Part shown: piece after piece, positions 1-12,890 of the stretch
How the letters are laid out: every line of letters starts with the position of its first letter
Position numbering within the stretch: the first letter of the stretch is position 1
Assembly (NCBI GenBank): GCA_008694505.1
Contig: VZDJ01000219.1
Coordinates: 5,850,081-5,914,080, forward strand
Length of the DNA: 64,000 nucleotides
Direction of reading: 5' to 3'
DNA from: Cyanoderma ruficeps
Lineage: Eukaryota > Chordata > Aves > Passeriformes > Timaliidae
The notes under the pieces: model-generated
Told to the model about the DNA's origin: nothing
What the model saw: only the letters and a program-made list of their open reading frames with translations
Databases searched by the model: none
Made by a program: the position numbers and the translations under genes

Positions 1-3000
1 CAAGTGAAAGGCAGGTATTTTGGATGAGGGTCTTTTTGTTGGTGGATTTTGGATTCGCTTAGTTTGGGAGGATTTAGAGGTTTTTGTGTTTGGTTCTTGT
101 TTCGTGTTGTGGATCTGTGGGGTTTTATTTTTAAAGACTCAGACACTATTTTCCCTCTTTTTTTTTTTTATTTATTGAACATGCCATTAACTCACCAAGT
201 TGGTAGCTATAGAAGCATGAAGACTTTGGGACTAATTTGAATTAAAATGAAACATTGTGGATAATAGTTGTTTGCTTCCAGGCCTTCACAATGGAGCTTT
301 CAGGGGGAAAAAATTGCAAAAGAAAATATGAATTGGACTTCAAAGCTGTTAAAACAGTCTCTGGCAAAAAGCCTTACCTGGGGTGGCTACTTTTTTCAAA
401 TGCAAATATGTAAGACGTTTAACTATGCATGAAGCAGATCTCAAGTACTTTCTATTGCTTCAAATGTTCCTCTCCCCACATCCCATTTCCTAAATGCTTG
501 TGCCTTTTAGGTGGCAGCTAAATTAGCAGCTTCGACTTGCTTTTCTGGGAGATAAGTGATAAGTGATGCTCGGCCTGGGAGCTGCAGCACCACACCTGGG
601 AACCAGCCCAGTTTGGTCTTCACCTTCACACTTGGGGTGGTCCACAAAGCCCAAGGAAGTAAATTTTCCCCAGCCCTGATCCTGCACGATGTCAAATTTA
701 TAAATATGGCTTTCAATTAAAATTATTTCAGCAGAGCTACATGACAAAATAGAAGAACCAGCAGAATAGGATGGAAGAAGCAGAATAAGAAATCTTAGGA
801 AGCAGCAGAATAAATCTTCCAGTCTGAACAATTTTAAAGGAAAATAGTGCAGTTAATGGAAATCTCACCATGCAGCCAAAAAGAAGAAAGCAGAACTGAC
901 AGCTACGAATCAACTACTGTTCTGTTTTTTCAAGACATCAGCAAAGGTTACAACCTGCTGCACAGCAGCTGTGGACACAGCTGTCATTTCAGATTTGATT
1001 TCATAATATCTGCTTTCAAATTAGGCAGACTTCAACACTGATTAGGAACAGGCTTTTCTTCTATAAATGCTTATAAGAAGAAGCGCTTCCTCACAAGTCA
1101 TACAGCCTTACAACACTTTGGCTTGCTCCAGAGATAAATCAAAAATATCCACCCCCATAATCACAGCCTTTTTATCTTAGCATATCCTTCCAAGTGCTCA
1201 GTACTCTGAATTTTCTGCCACTATCTAATACTCAGTAATTTTTCAGAACTCCTTTCAAGCCTTTCAGGAACTTACTTGTATGAAATATTAACAAGAAAAA
1301 TGTTCTGAAGTACTAATAAATTTGTCTCTCCCCAGGCTCTAACATAGATGAAGAGCTGTACGGGGAATTTTCAAGTTCTCTTTAGGCCCTGGGAGTCCTC
1401 GGGGTATTGGTTGGTAACATCATCCAACAAACAAGCAGCCTAAGGTCACCAACCCAACACAAGTCATAGAATCACCAGGACAGCCTTCAGCCACCACGAG
1501 TCATGGATAGTCTCCTTCCCAATATCCAGAGGTATCCTTGCTCCGTGTTTAAGCAGCCAGCCACTTCTCAAAGCAAACAGCCAGGTTGCAAAATGTATTT
1601 AACTGCCTAAAGATGCAGAAAAGCACCCAGGGAGAGCTGCTGAAATCCTTTAAGAGAGTAACTCCAATTTACTCTCATCTGCTTACATAAACTGCACACA
1701 AATCCCACAGTCTGGCAGCAAAACTGCTCTGAAACCGAGAGAACCAGAATATTTCTGCTTGTGCCAAGAGTTCCCCTTTCTATGCAGGGCACCTTTATCC
1801 AAGGCTAGAAGAGCAGCTGCCAGCCCCATGTGCAGGTGATGCACTTCCAGTCACAACACAGACCATCCATTTCCCATTGACAGGAGCACCAAGCTAAGGT
1901 GTCCACACATTTAATTGAGATTATGGTGGGAATTAATTATAAGATTAACAATCTCCAAAAGTGATGTCACAGGACAGTACCCATAACTGCAGTAGAGCTT
2001 ACAAAGGACAGTAAGATAATTAAAAAATGCTATTAAATACTAATGGATTAAAAAAATGACATGTGGCACTTCTGGTATGAGATAAAGTATGTTTTTAGGG
2101 CCCAAAAATTTATTTTAAGTTTGAGGAAGTGTTAGATATTTCAAAATGTGCACAAAAAATAGAGTGAGATTAATCTCAGGCAGATAGAAGCAAGAAAAGG
2201 AAAAGAGTCATCAGATGTGTGAAGATCCAATCCCACAGGAACAATGACAAAAGATGGAAAATTAACAAGTAAAATTCCTCATAGTTTGTGCAGGTTGCTT
2301 TTTGTAATTCAGTAGAAGTTATTACACTGCAAAATTCAAGGGGATAAAAATCCATTACAGCTCTTCTTTATACCCTGCTCCAAGGACTCTTTGTCTAAAA
2401 GAACTGCATTTTAATCTGTTTGCCAAATGTTTTCAATACAATCCTTTAATACAAGACTGTGTGGAGAATTTCAGGCTAGAAGGAATGTTTGGTGCATTAT
2501 TTCTGCTGTTTAGTTCTTCACCCCTTCCACCTACGCAAACATAACGGGGCACAGGAAGATAGCCCTTCCACATGAAGTGTTAATAAACTTTTAATAATAA
2601 AACATTTCTCCAGGCAGCAAATCCTGTCCCTGCTGAGCACACTGGAGTTTTAGCATTAACTTCAGTGGAACTGAGACACAGTCACTGGCTATATATTTTC
2701 TATAAATTACATTGCTATTAGACTTGATTCCCAACAGAAATTACAGTCATACAAGCTCTAATACTCATGACCTCCAAAACAAATCCAAATACATTTTTCT
2801 TGTGTCCATGCACATGCACAGATTTTTTTTCTCTTTAAGTACTACAACGATTAAGACAAATTATGGAGATTACTTTTTAGTCTTTCAGGCTTCCATCAGG
2901 AGTTCCCCTCTATTTTAATTGCCAAGCTTTGCTCTTCCTGAGCTCTGCAGCTACAATCACAAGCCTTGTTGCAGGAAGGTGAGCTGAGACATGAGCTCAG

Positions 3001-3743
3001 CAGTCCTGTAGTGGCTCTGGAGAAGTTCAGCCTGCAACCTCCCTTCTTGGAGGAGGCTGAGCACATCTTCAGCTGGCTTGATATCAAAAAAAAGCATTCT
3101 GTGTGCACAGAGCTGAAGTGCATAAATCATACATCCGTTTTGCCTACATGCCAGGAGGGCTGGATTTCCCCTTCCCAATCTGCCTGATTGCCTTGCCTGC
3201 TCTCCACTCACAGGAGTGTGGGGAAACCAAAACTCCAGCCAACATCAGTTTGCATTTCTGTCATACAAAGGACACAAGTTCACCCGAATTCAAACCAACA
3301 GCCAGGACTTGTCTAAGGTAATGGCCATCCTCACCACCTTCTGTCCAAGCCACTGACCAATGCACCCCCACTGCAATGTAAGACACCTCTTGGGCTCTGT
3401 GGAAACCAAACACAGGTTTTTGGAGCCCCAAGAGCATGTCTAACCTCTCCTGACTCAGCTTCAAAGCTTAAAGACATTTTTAAATGTTTTTAATTGTGTG
3501 GAATGATAAGTCTATCCAACAGAGAAAGCCAGGAACCATTACCCGGGTCTTCCAGGGTTGTGTCCCATCTCTTTGTGCTGTGAAGCACCAGCCCGTCCAA
3601 CTCGCAGCAGGCAGCAAGCAGTGTTGGATGAGATATTTTTTAACAGAGATTTTCTCGTGAGTTGTCACTTGTAGGTGAATTCCAACTGCTTGCTTCCATT
3701 GTTCCTTTTACCATAAACCAAAACATCTGGCCTGTTATAAAAT

Positions 3744-3783
3744 ATTTGGAACATAAGACATTTGGAATATAAGACATTTAGAA
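3744..3783 (+). repeat. Short tandem duplication, 16-bp unit, 2.5 copies
   Basis: ATTTGGAACATAAGAC is followed by ATTTGGAATATAAGAC and a partial ATTTAGAA. One base differs between the two full copies. Confidence 0.85.
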
Positions 3784-6700
3784 ATGCAACACATTTTTGC
3801 TCTCTGGAAAAGAGTAAAAACCAGCTCCCCAACATGCAGAATTTAGCAGTTTGCATATGAAATTAAGTTTTCATATCACATGAAATCAAGTTTTACTTTT
3901 CATTTCTAGATCCCACTTTCCTCACCCTCTATTCTCCCAAAGTCAGCCAAGACCATGTGCCAGACACCCACAATGGTGAGTGATTATTCACCAAGCAACC
4001 CTGGGAAAGAAGGAAGTCTGGCAGGGTTGCAGGATATTGTGGGAAGCTGTAGATACCAACAGCAGCTTTAAACAAAGTTCCAAGTGCTAAAAACAGTGAA
4101 TTAATCTACATTAGTCTCCCTGCTTTACCAGCTAGACAGGTCATTTAAAGCTGTTGTATCTTCACACTACACTGCCGACAGCACTGGAGACATTTTCACA
4201 ATTCATCCTGTAAAGCAGTGCGCTCTAATTATTATTTCTTTTTCTTCTGCTTAGGGCTTTGCCCATTAGGTGGTGGGAAATCAAAAGGATATATGCAATG
4301 GTTATTCTGTCGTTTTCATAGCTCTTAAACTGCTTCTCTAGCTTATGTCAATGTGTAAGTAATTGTGCCAACATGTAAGTACTTATGTGCTTAACTAAAA
4401 AGGACATTAACAAAAGAAAGAATGCTGTTGTTTAGGTGCCAGCTAGAGATGCTGTGGTCTGCAGACATTTTCCTGGTTTTCACAAGCAAAGGGCATTTCT
4501 TCTGATTTTAGATACCCTCCCCACCTCACTAAACCCATGTGCTCCCATGACTGGCTCGTGCTGTGGTTCTGTCTCCTCAACAAATCCATCCTTATTCCAT
4601 GTCATGGACCTGGTTTATGCTAACATGCAGACAGACAAACTGCAGATGGATCTACATTATCAGAGCAGCCTTCTCCTCCCTCCATTCCCTCTCAACTCTA
4701 GCCATAGTGGCACTCAGTGGGACCTGTGGACAAGCAGGACACCTCCTCTGCAGTCATAACACCTGAGGGCTGTGCATGCAGCAAACAAGAAAACAAACTG
4801 GCCTGGGAAATTTTCTGCCCACACAGCTCATAGACACCAACGGGGCCAACTTGCAGACTCAAACAAAAGCTGGATTCTTGTTTTCCCTCCAAAGGCCACT
4901 TTGCTCTCTCATGCAGGACACACCTTTTGTGCAATGTGCCCCTAGGGGCTGCAGTGATGGGTTAGCCAATCATACAGAGAGAAGAGGAATTTGACAAATG
5001 GGTCGTTTTTGGTGCACTCTGCACTTTTGACTCATAAATCCCTCGGAAAACAAGGTAAATGGAGCATAACTTATTAATGAAGAGAGCCCTAAATATCAAA
5101 TGATCTGCTGTGAATCATCAGCACGAATTGCAGAGCCTTCACATTGTGTTGGTTATCACACGCTGCAGCGGCTCAGCCATGGACAAACTCTGCAGCCGGG
5201 TGTCAAGTCGTACAAGATAATTCAGGAAATAACATCCTGCTTTCTGTAAAGCACGTTACAGAGAGGTGCTTGCCCAACCTTCAGTCTGTGACCTCCAGAG
5301 ACAGCGATCCTGCAAGCCTCACCTTGCATTGCAAGCCTGAAAGCACCATTAAGCCCATGATGAATTGTGAGCCTTGGGAAAGGCACATGAACCCTAAATC
5401 TCTCCAGAGAGCTGGGGGAAATTCAGACAGTTTTGAAGAGGAACACCAACGAGATTTTTGTGTAGCGAGATAACTTAGGAGCAACAGCTTTCTATCCTGC
5501 ATCGCTTCTACTGGTGGGTAAAAATGGACAATCCCTCCACGTTTGAGGGTCTACTAAAGTCCAGATTAAGCCTGAAAACCCACATTGACTATTCTGAGAG
5601 AGCACCACAGAGCAAGGTAAAAAACATGAAGAACCTTCAATTTCCTCCTTTCTAAAGGTTGTTTGGGTTTTTTGAGAGTTGAGAAAACATGGAAAAAAAG
5701 AAGGAAAGAACAAAGAAAGCCATGCACCCAAGTAACTCTTCTCAAATTATCTCTGTGAGCCTGAGGATCCCTCACAGAGATAGGTGTGAGCACACACATG
5801 GTGGCACACACAGATTGTTCATGGTCACAATGAAATACCTGGTCTGGGCATTTTCCTCACCACTTTGGTATGAATTAATGAGCTTTTTTCTATGCTTTTT
5901 GGTGTCCTTGTTGGTGGCAGGGAGTTGGAATTAGGTGGTCTTTAAAGTCTCTTCCCAAATCATCCCATGCTTCTTCTTTCACATTAACATGTGTGAATCT
6001 TCTGGAGTTAACTTTAGTGCTGTTTTCCAATTTTCATTCCTGCCTAACTTTTCCTTAAGAGTTTTCAAGCATTTCAGTACAAGTCTGCCTCCTGGCACTG
6101 AGCTGCAGTTACCTGTGTGCTGTGGAACTATCTATAAAGGTTTTTTTATTTGTATTGACAGAAGCAATAATGATAAAAAGTGTCCACTACTTTTAAAGGC
6201 CATTTCTCCCCGTATGTGTACAAATATGTCATCTTTCAACTGTCAGACCTCTAAATAGGTTTGAAGTGAGTTTCTCCTGCAAATGCACCTCTTTTTGCAG
6301 GGATGGCCTATCTGTACTTTCTTTCCTACACTTTTGCACATTGTCTTGTTCAAACAAACTGCCAAAATTTTGGCCAGCAGATAGCAATTAGTGCATAGAA
6401 GCCAAATGAACCACTACAGCTGGATGCTGTGCCATCGGCAAAAAATGCAATAGAAAGCTACTTTAGCTGAAATTGGTATTTAAAACACATTTCTGTAACA
6501 AGGCTACAAACCCACCCTCTAATTGACTACCCATAAGGCTTCAGCTGCACCTGCCAGGTGGAGCAATTTTCTAGAGACTATTAAGTAAAGCAAAACCAGC
6601 AAGACAGGTTATTGCAATCTGACAGAAAAAGCAGCAAACTGATAAAAAAATTACCATTGAAGTCAACAGAAATAAGGACTTTCTACCTACAAAAGATGAA

Positions 6701-9700
6701 CTCCTGTCAAAGGCAGCTGGGGAAGCATCTTCCTAAGTCAGAACACAATTACTCAAACGTACATATCCCCCTCACTGATATAAAGGCATATTAGTAACTA
6801 ATAACAAAAACCACAAAATGGAAGCCAGCACAAAGAATTGAGAGATCAGCAGCAATTAACTCAGAATAGAGACACTTTACTGCCCAACTTACTGATTTTT
6901 ATACAACACTGACTTTAGGTAGATCCCCCTGAATACACTGTCACCACTAAAAGGAAAAAGGTCCTGCTCATTTTGTCATTTTCAAGTGAATTTCTCACAG
7001 GGGCCTGAGAAAATACACAGTGCTTCCTTAGCTAGCTTTGGCAGATGAGCAAGATTATGAGGAGGCATCTGGGCAGTGGAGCAGAGAGTACCATGGAGAT
7101 GATGGATGGTGGGGACACCTCGGCCTTGGCAGGCCAGAAACCTTGGGAACACCAAATAGAAATGTAAGGGAGGAAGCAAAAAGGAATGTGGTACGTTGTT
7201 TTAAGGGAGTAATATAAGACAGCACCTGCAAGATTGTGGTTAAACAATATTGCTAAGAAACATTAATAATGTGATTATTGGTTGGCAGAGGAAAATTTTA
7301 TCTTAAGCTGCAAGAGTGTATGAACTGAGCTTTGGAAACAATAGACGACTTAACAATAAATGACTTCAGAATAAACCACTTCTTGCTTGCACCCGAGCAG
7401 AGTCCCGTCCCTCAGTCACTGACACAAGATTTGTTGCTAATTCCCGGTATTGATGTGCTGGAAGTGTTTTCTGCTGGAAACAGAGAGGAGCAAGGTAAGG
7501 GTAAAATTACTCATGTACTTGAATAATGTGTCCTGTTTACTTTGGTATCCCCTTCCACAACTGTCCCTGCCTTCAGCAGCATCTCCCTGACAGAAAGTAA
7601 AATGCTGTTAATGCGTTAAATCGAACAGCGAGATTACGCGGGCTGCCTCTCCAAGACAAAGTGTATTAACTACTGATAAATTCCACTTCTCTTCAAAATT
7701 AGAATGAAAAAGTCGCTGGTCAATACTTTCAGGAAACAAATTACATCCCCAGAGCTATCCAGTACCTGTGCTCTGTTCACAGAACCCATTGAGAGCCAAA
7801 GCCACAAGCGAGAAACTGGATGTCACAAGCAACCGCTCAATTTACAGAGGGGAAACAAAGACTCAGGGAGACTAGCTACTCCCAACCCCAGACAAAACTC
7901 TCTTTCCATAATATCTCTTACCCTCAAATACATCCCTCCTCTCACACCTAAAGGAGATATATGCTTGTTCAGGGGCAGGGAATTGGTGGAAGCCAGCACA
8001 TAAAGAAGAAAAAAACACCAAACTAAACCAACACCCCAAAACACAACTGATCTAATTGCAAGTGATCCATCATCTTAAAGACCTCTTTGGAGCTGGCAAA
8101 TTATCGGAGATGGCACCGGGGACAATTTGCCATTTTTCCTCATGTTTCTTTTGGTGATCTTGGGAGCAGTCAGGTATGCCAAAATACATCTCCCTGGTCT
8201 GCTCCAAGGATTACCTTCATTTTTCATTTGCTACATCATGTCTAAAACACTAAAATGTAGATTTCAATGGCAGCAGCAAGTGCTACCTGGATAGATATGG
8301 GCTGGTGAGAGAACTCGTAACACAGGAATATGGCATTCCTCTCCACTTCCCTTCAATATTGTCAAAGGCTTCACCACTCAATGCAACAAACAAACATTGA
8401 AAAACAATATTACTTTTCTTCCCCCTTTGGTATACAGAATAATGGCTTTTCGACAAGCCAAATGGGAAACTGTGTTAATGTGTTTCCATGGGCAAAGCTT
8501 GAGAACCCTGTAAATTGCCTTGCTTAATGGACTTAGGTGTTCAGCTATCCATTCAGAAATTCCACATCAAAATTTCGAATCAAATGGCTCAGTCCTCAGG
8601 AAGTGCACACAAATGGTTCTGCAGCTCTGTGGGTGTCATTATTTATGTCTGTTGGATTTGATGGAGAAAATGTCATTTGGAATGGGAGAGGACCTGTATC
8701 TACCACCCCTCTTGCAGAAATGCACTAAGAGCCCTTCTCACCCCAGGGGACCGTGCAGATGCCCCGTCCTTCAGGGCTCCACACCATCTCTATCAAGACA
8801 AAAAAAAAACCCAGTAACCTAAAGCACCTGCAGGCACCCTCATCTGGCTCTAAACATACTGTAATGACCAACAGCTTGAGTGCTTTTTTAAGCTATTAGA
8901 AGGAAATCAACTTATTTAACTGTTTCTCCTGCCATGGGCAATGACTGCTCAGGACAAGGTTGAGGATGGCCAGGGTTGTCCCTCACCCTTCCCCATTCCA
9001 TCCCATGAACTCCTGTGCCTGCCAAAGCCACTGCTGAGCCAAGGAGCCTAATGAGAGCAGAGGTTGTGCTGGTTTGGGGGATGTGACCCCTGCAGAAGAG
9101 CAGTCCCTGGCCACACTCATCTCTGCTTCAGGCAGCATCCCTCACTGCTGTACGATGGGGATGAGCTGAAGGTGAAAATTTCAATTTGCTGTGTCTGCAT
9201 TGGGGTTCAGAGCAAAGCAGGGTCCAAAGGTGATGCTCTTCTCTCTCTTGCAATTTTTTAAAATTTGCTTTTATTTATTTATGAAGCACAAAAGTTGTCA
9301 TGAAAGCCCATGGATAGTCTTTGTGGCTGGCACTGGCAGCCAGCTTGGGTTGGGATCTTCTCAGCTCTATGCACACCAGAGGATGAGGGTGTGGACTGGT
9401 GTCCATAGAGGGCTCCTCCCCAGTCCCCTCCACTCTGTGCTTCATGTGCTGAGACTTGAGGAGATTTGGCACCACTCAGTGTCTCTGTCACACCCTGGGA
9501 CAGCCAGGCACACTCCAGCCCTGATTCAGCACATCCAGCACATCCCGACTGTGCCCATGCAAACAAATCCATCCCCACAGCACAGTCTGCCTGTGCCATG
9601 GGAGAGGGGCTGCCTTGGCACCAAACACCCCAAACTGGGGGATCACTTTGGGAACCCTCAAAGAGCGCAGCAAAAACAGGGATATTTTGATCTGCATGCA

Positions 9701-9720
9701 TGAATCCTCTAGGAAAGGAG

Positions 9721-9729
9721 TATAAATAG
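9721..9729 (+). promoter_or_regulatory. TATA-box candidate
   Basis: TATAAATAG, flanked by GGAAAGGAG and AGGAAAGGG, is a close match to the TATA consensus. No supporting initiator, CpG enrichment or downstream gene was seen. Confidence 0.2.
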
Positions 9730-10593
9730 AGGAAAGGGAAAAAAATAGGTGAGCTGATGTCCTTTGCAACTGCTGTAAAGTATAAAATACATCAGAGAGG
9801 ACAGGTTCCAGGTCTGATTACTCCTGATTTACAGAAATGTGCAACCATGGGGACACATATGTTATGCTGATAATAAAATATACATGCCTGCATCTGGGAC
9901 CTACAGCAGAACTAAAACATACTGAGAATACTCAAATCTTTTCCCTCCTGTGTACCTTAGCTCTTAAAAGGGATTTTTTTTTTTCCACTCAGAATTGAAA
10001 TGAAGGGAAAAAAAAAATCCACTTCTAGGATTAGATCCTAGAAAAACAGATTCCAGCTGGGAGCTCAAGCACCTGCAGAGAAGTATTTATAAATGAAAGG
10101 ACTGACATGACTTTAAATACAGTGTCGTCAGAAACTTAATTATACAGCAGCAAGCCTCTAATTGGAAGTCACAGAGCAATATATTGGCTTTGTCATATGA
10201 TTTGATACTCTCCAAACTGCTTTCCCAGGGTTGTTTGTGTTATCTGTCTCAGGTTTGAACAGCAGTGTTTGTTTGCAGGCTGTGGTGGGATTAGCCCTAT
10301 TTATCTTCATGGGCTTTGTTTCCTTGAACACAGACTGAATTCACATGGATTTGTTTCAGTGCTCCAAGAAATCTTTGGCTTTCCTTTACCCAGCCCAGAG
10401 GCATGTTTCTGTTGGCTGAAGCTAAGTATTTGGGCACCCAAAAACTCCATGTTCAAGTCAGTGTGTGTATCCCATTCCCAAGAGGAGGGGAAAAAGACCA
10501 AATACCTGTGATAAATCAGCTTGAAAGTTCTAACACCTATGTAGTTTCACACTGAAACATTAATTTCTATAATTACGTTTTTCAGTAATAATA

Positions 10594-10618
10594 ATTCTGA
10601 AATAATCAATTTCAGAAT
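10594..10618. repeat. Inverted repeat, 10-bp perfect arms, 5-base loop
   Basis: ATTCTGAAAT at 10594-10603 pairs with ATTTCAGAAT at 10609-10618. It sits in very AT-rich DNA (10540-10680) with several TAATA and TAATT motifs. It could be a protein-binding palindrome or chance. Confidence 0.6.
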
Positions 10619-11044
10619 AATTTATTTTAATGTGCTATTATTCCAAACTGAAAATAAATATTTCTTGAGAAAATCTTTAGAAGAAATTACTGAATGAACT
10701 AAAAGTCCATCTTCAATGCCCTCCACAAAGTCATATTTTCATTCGAGGGAATTTCATAGATACAGTTATGCAACATTTTTCTCTTCCTTTGGACGGTCTT
10801 GACTCCTGATCACTGCCTAAAAATACATTTATTTCAGTTTCCAAATTTAATTCTTGCTTTCAACTGAGTGCATATGATTTAAACATCATTCATGTTCCAC
10901 CAATTTGTGTTTTCCTTATCCAGGTGTCCTTCTGGTATTGTGGGCAAGTAGATAGAAATATTCCAGATGGAGGGGACTTTCACATTTGAAAATAGTTCAT
11001 TACATTCCTCATCTCTGCCTCACACCACGACTCTTTAGGGCCTC

Positions 11045-11185
11045 CCAATTATCAGAGTGGTTTGGGTTGGAGGGGACCTTCAGCCCCTGCCACACCTTCC
11101 ACGATCCAGATTGCCCCGAGCCCCATCCAGCCTGGCCTTGGACAGACACTTCCCGGGGTGGGACACAGCTTCTCTGGACAACAAC
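11045..11185 (-). mobile_element. CR1 LINE 3' fragment
   Basis: GTGGTTTGGGTTGGAGGGGACC is the start of an antisense CR1 tail; CCATCCAGCCTGGCCTTGGA and GGGTGGGACACAGCTTCTCTG continue it. It is truncated after about 140 bases. Confidence 0.85.
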
Positions 11186-11229
11186 TGACTGAAGGACAGT
11201 CAAAATAATACTAACTACAGCTATGGTTC

Positions 11230-11490
11230 TCAGAATCAGAATCATAAGGTTGGAAGAGACCTCCAGGATCATCAAGTCCAACCCAACCCTAAACTCAAGT
11301 AAACCATGGCACCAAGTGCCGCCTCCAGTCTTTTCTTAAACACATCCAGAGATGGTGAATCCATCACCTCCCCAGGGACACCATTCCAATACTTTATTAC
11401 CCTTTCTGTAAAAATTTTTTTCCTGGTATCTAGCCTGTATTTCCCTTTCTACAGCTTAAGACTGCATCACATCCTCTGATTGCTCACCCT
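11230..11490 (-). mobile_element. CR1 LINE 3' fragment, second subfamily
   Basis: CAGAATCATAAGGTTGGAAG, then ACCTCCAGGATCATCAAGTCC and the body with CCTCCCCAGGGACACCATTCC. This is a different subfamily from its neighbour at 11045-11185, in the same orientation and only about 45 bases away. Confidence 0.85.
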
Positions 11491-12791
11491 GATGCACCTC
11501 CTGCCTGGGAAGTCGTCCCAGTGTTTTCCCTCCAGTTTTCCTGTCCTTCCCCTCCCCTCCTGCTCACCCCATTGCAGAGCTGCCACAGCACCTCTCCAGT
11601 CAGGCTCCAGCTGTGCTAGCTTCGCTTCCACGGTTCCCCCAACACCCGGAGGCTGGTGTCTGCAACACCAAGTTTGAAACGGGAGATTACAGAACTGTAA
11701 TTACTTGAGCTGGAAGCTTCCAGCCCAGCTGATTTGTCCTGTCATTTAAAAATCTACTTGTTTCCAAACACGGCTGGTGGAGATACAAACATGCAGCCCT
11801 CTGGCAGGGGGCCAGGCAGCGCTGAGGATGCTGTGCTGCTCACAGCATCACAAGTGAGATTTTCCACCGCTAAAAAAAGACAACAGTGAAATTGATATTG
11901 CGTTTTAACCTAGGGGTCATGAAAAGATGAGACAATATATTCACTCCACTTCAGATAGCCTGAAGGAATGTGACCTTTTCCCTATCATTTGTAACCCAGA
12001 CGGCTGCAATGAGCACCAAATCCAATTATGGTGTATTTTTATTTACCTAATCTACCAGCAGATGGCCTTTAATTTTAAATTTTCTTAATTCGAGAAATCT
12101 GTTCAATCAGAACTGGAAGCACAACTCACCTTCCCCTCTCCACAGGGAAGGGTTTAATGACAGCCCCATGCAAGCTGCCACTTGGTTATTGCCTTCCTGG
12201 GCCTCTGCTCATCAGACCCTTCCCTTGTAATTAGATACATATATTTTCTTTGTCTTCCTATTGGATTATGAGGCATTTAAGGCAGGTGTCATCTTTCTGA
12301 GCTATGATTGTACAGTATCTAGCAAAAGCAGAGGCAAACCCTTAGCTGGAGCTCCTAATCACCACAGTAATGAAAATATTTCCTTTTCAAATGTAAATTG
12401 AAGACTCAGTTATCCAGTACCTGGAATAACCAAAGGATAAATACCTCAAGTATAGCAAAAATTGAGTTTAAAAGGCAGCTAATTTCAGCTGAGCACAGTA
12501 TATTTTTATAGTTAATGTATAAAATTAAATCATTGAATAAAACCATGCTCCTTTGTTGTGTCAGCTTTACTGACCACATGCCCATGGAAAGGCTCAAGCT
12601 CATGGATGGAACTGAAAACATTTCCTTTTGTTTCATTTTATACAGTTCCTTAGGAACATTTTTGAATGGGACTCCCTGCCTTTCTCTGAGAGAAAACACT
12701 TGGTGCAGCCAAGAGCGGGTCAGCAGCATCCCATCTGTCAGCTCCAGCATCTTCCAGCAGCTCAAGCCACCCAAAACACTGTAGCCTGCAG

Positions 12792-12890
12792 GGAACCATC
12801 GAGGTCGGAAAAGAACTTCAAGATGAAGTCAGATCTCCAGGCAGACTGCAATAAATACCTTTCCCACCACCAACACCTGCTGTGAGTCCA
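12792..12890 (-). mobile_element. Possible old CR1 remnant
   Basis: ACCATCGAGGTCGGAAAAGA followed by ACTTCAAGATGAAGTCAG resembles the antisense CR1 start (GAGGTTGGAAAAGACCTTCAAGATCATC in general form). It is too diverged to be certain. Confidence 0.35.

Larger units (their letters stand above)
1..11040. other. Gene-free AT-rich stretch
   Basis: I find no exon, RNA gene or clear transposon apart from the 16-bp duplication and the TATA candidate listed separately. Open frames are all short and lack recognisable motifs. A single CATAGAATCAC at about 1465 hints at CR1 but has no supporting body. Confidence 0.6.

Noticed and set aside
9191..9703. 170-residue plus-strand frame, with overlapping minus frames of 140 and 93 residues
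   Set aside because: Several frames are open at once on both strands, as in GC-richer noncoding DNA; no family match.
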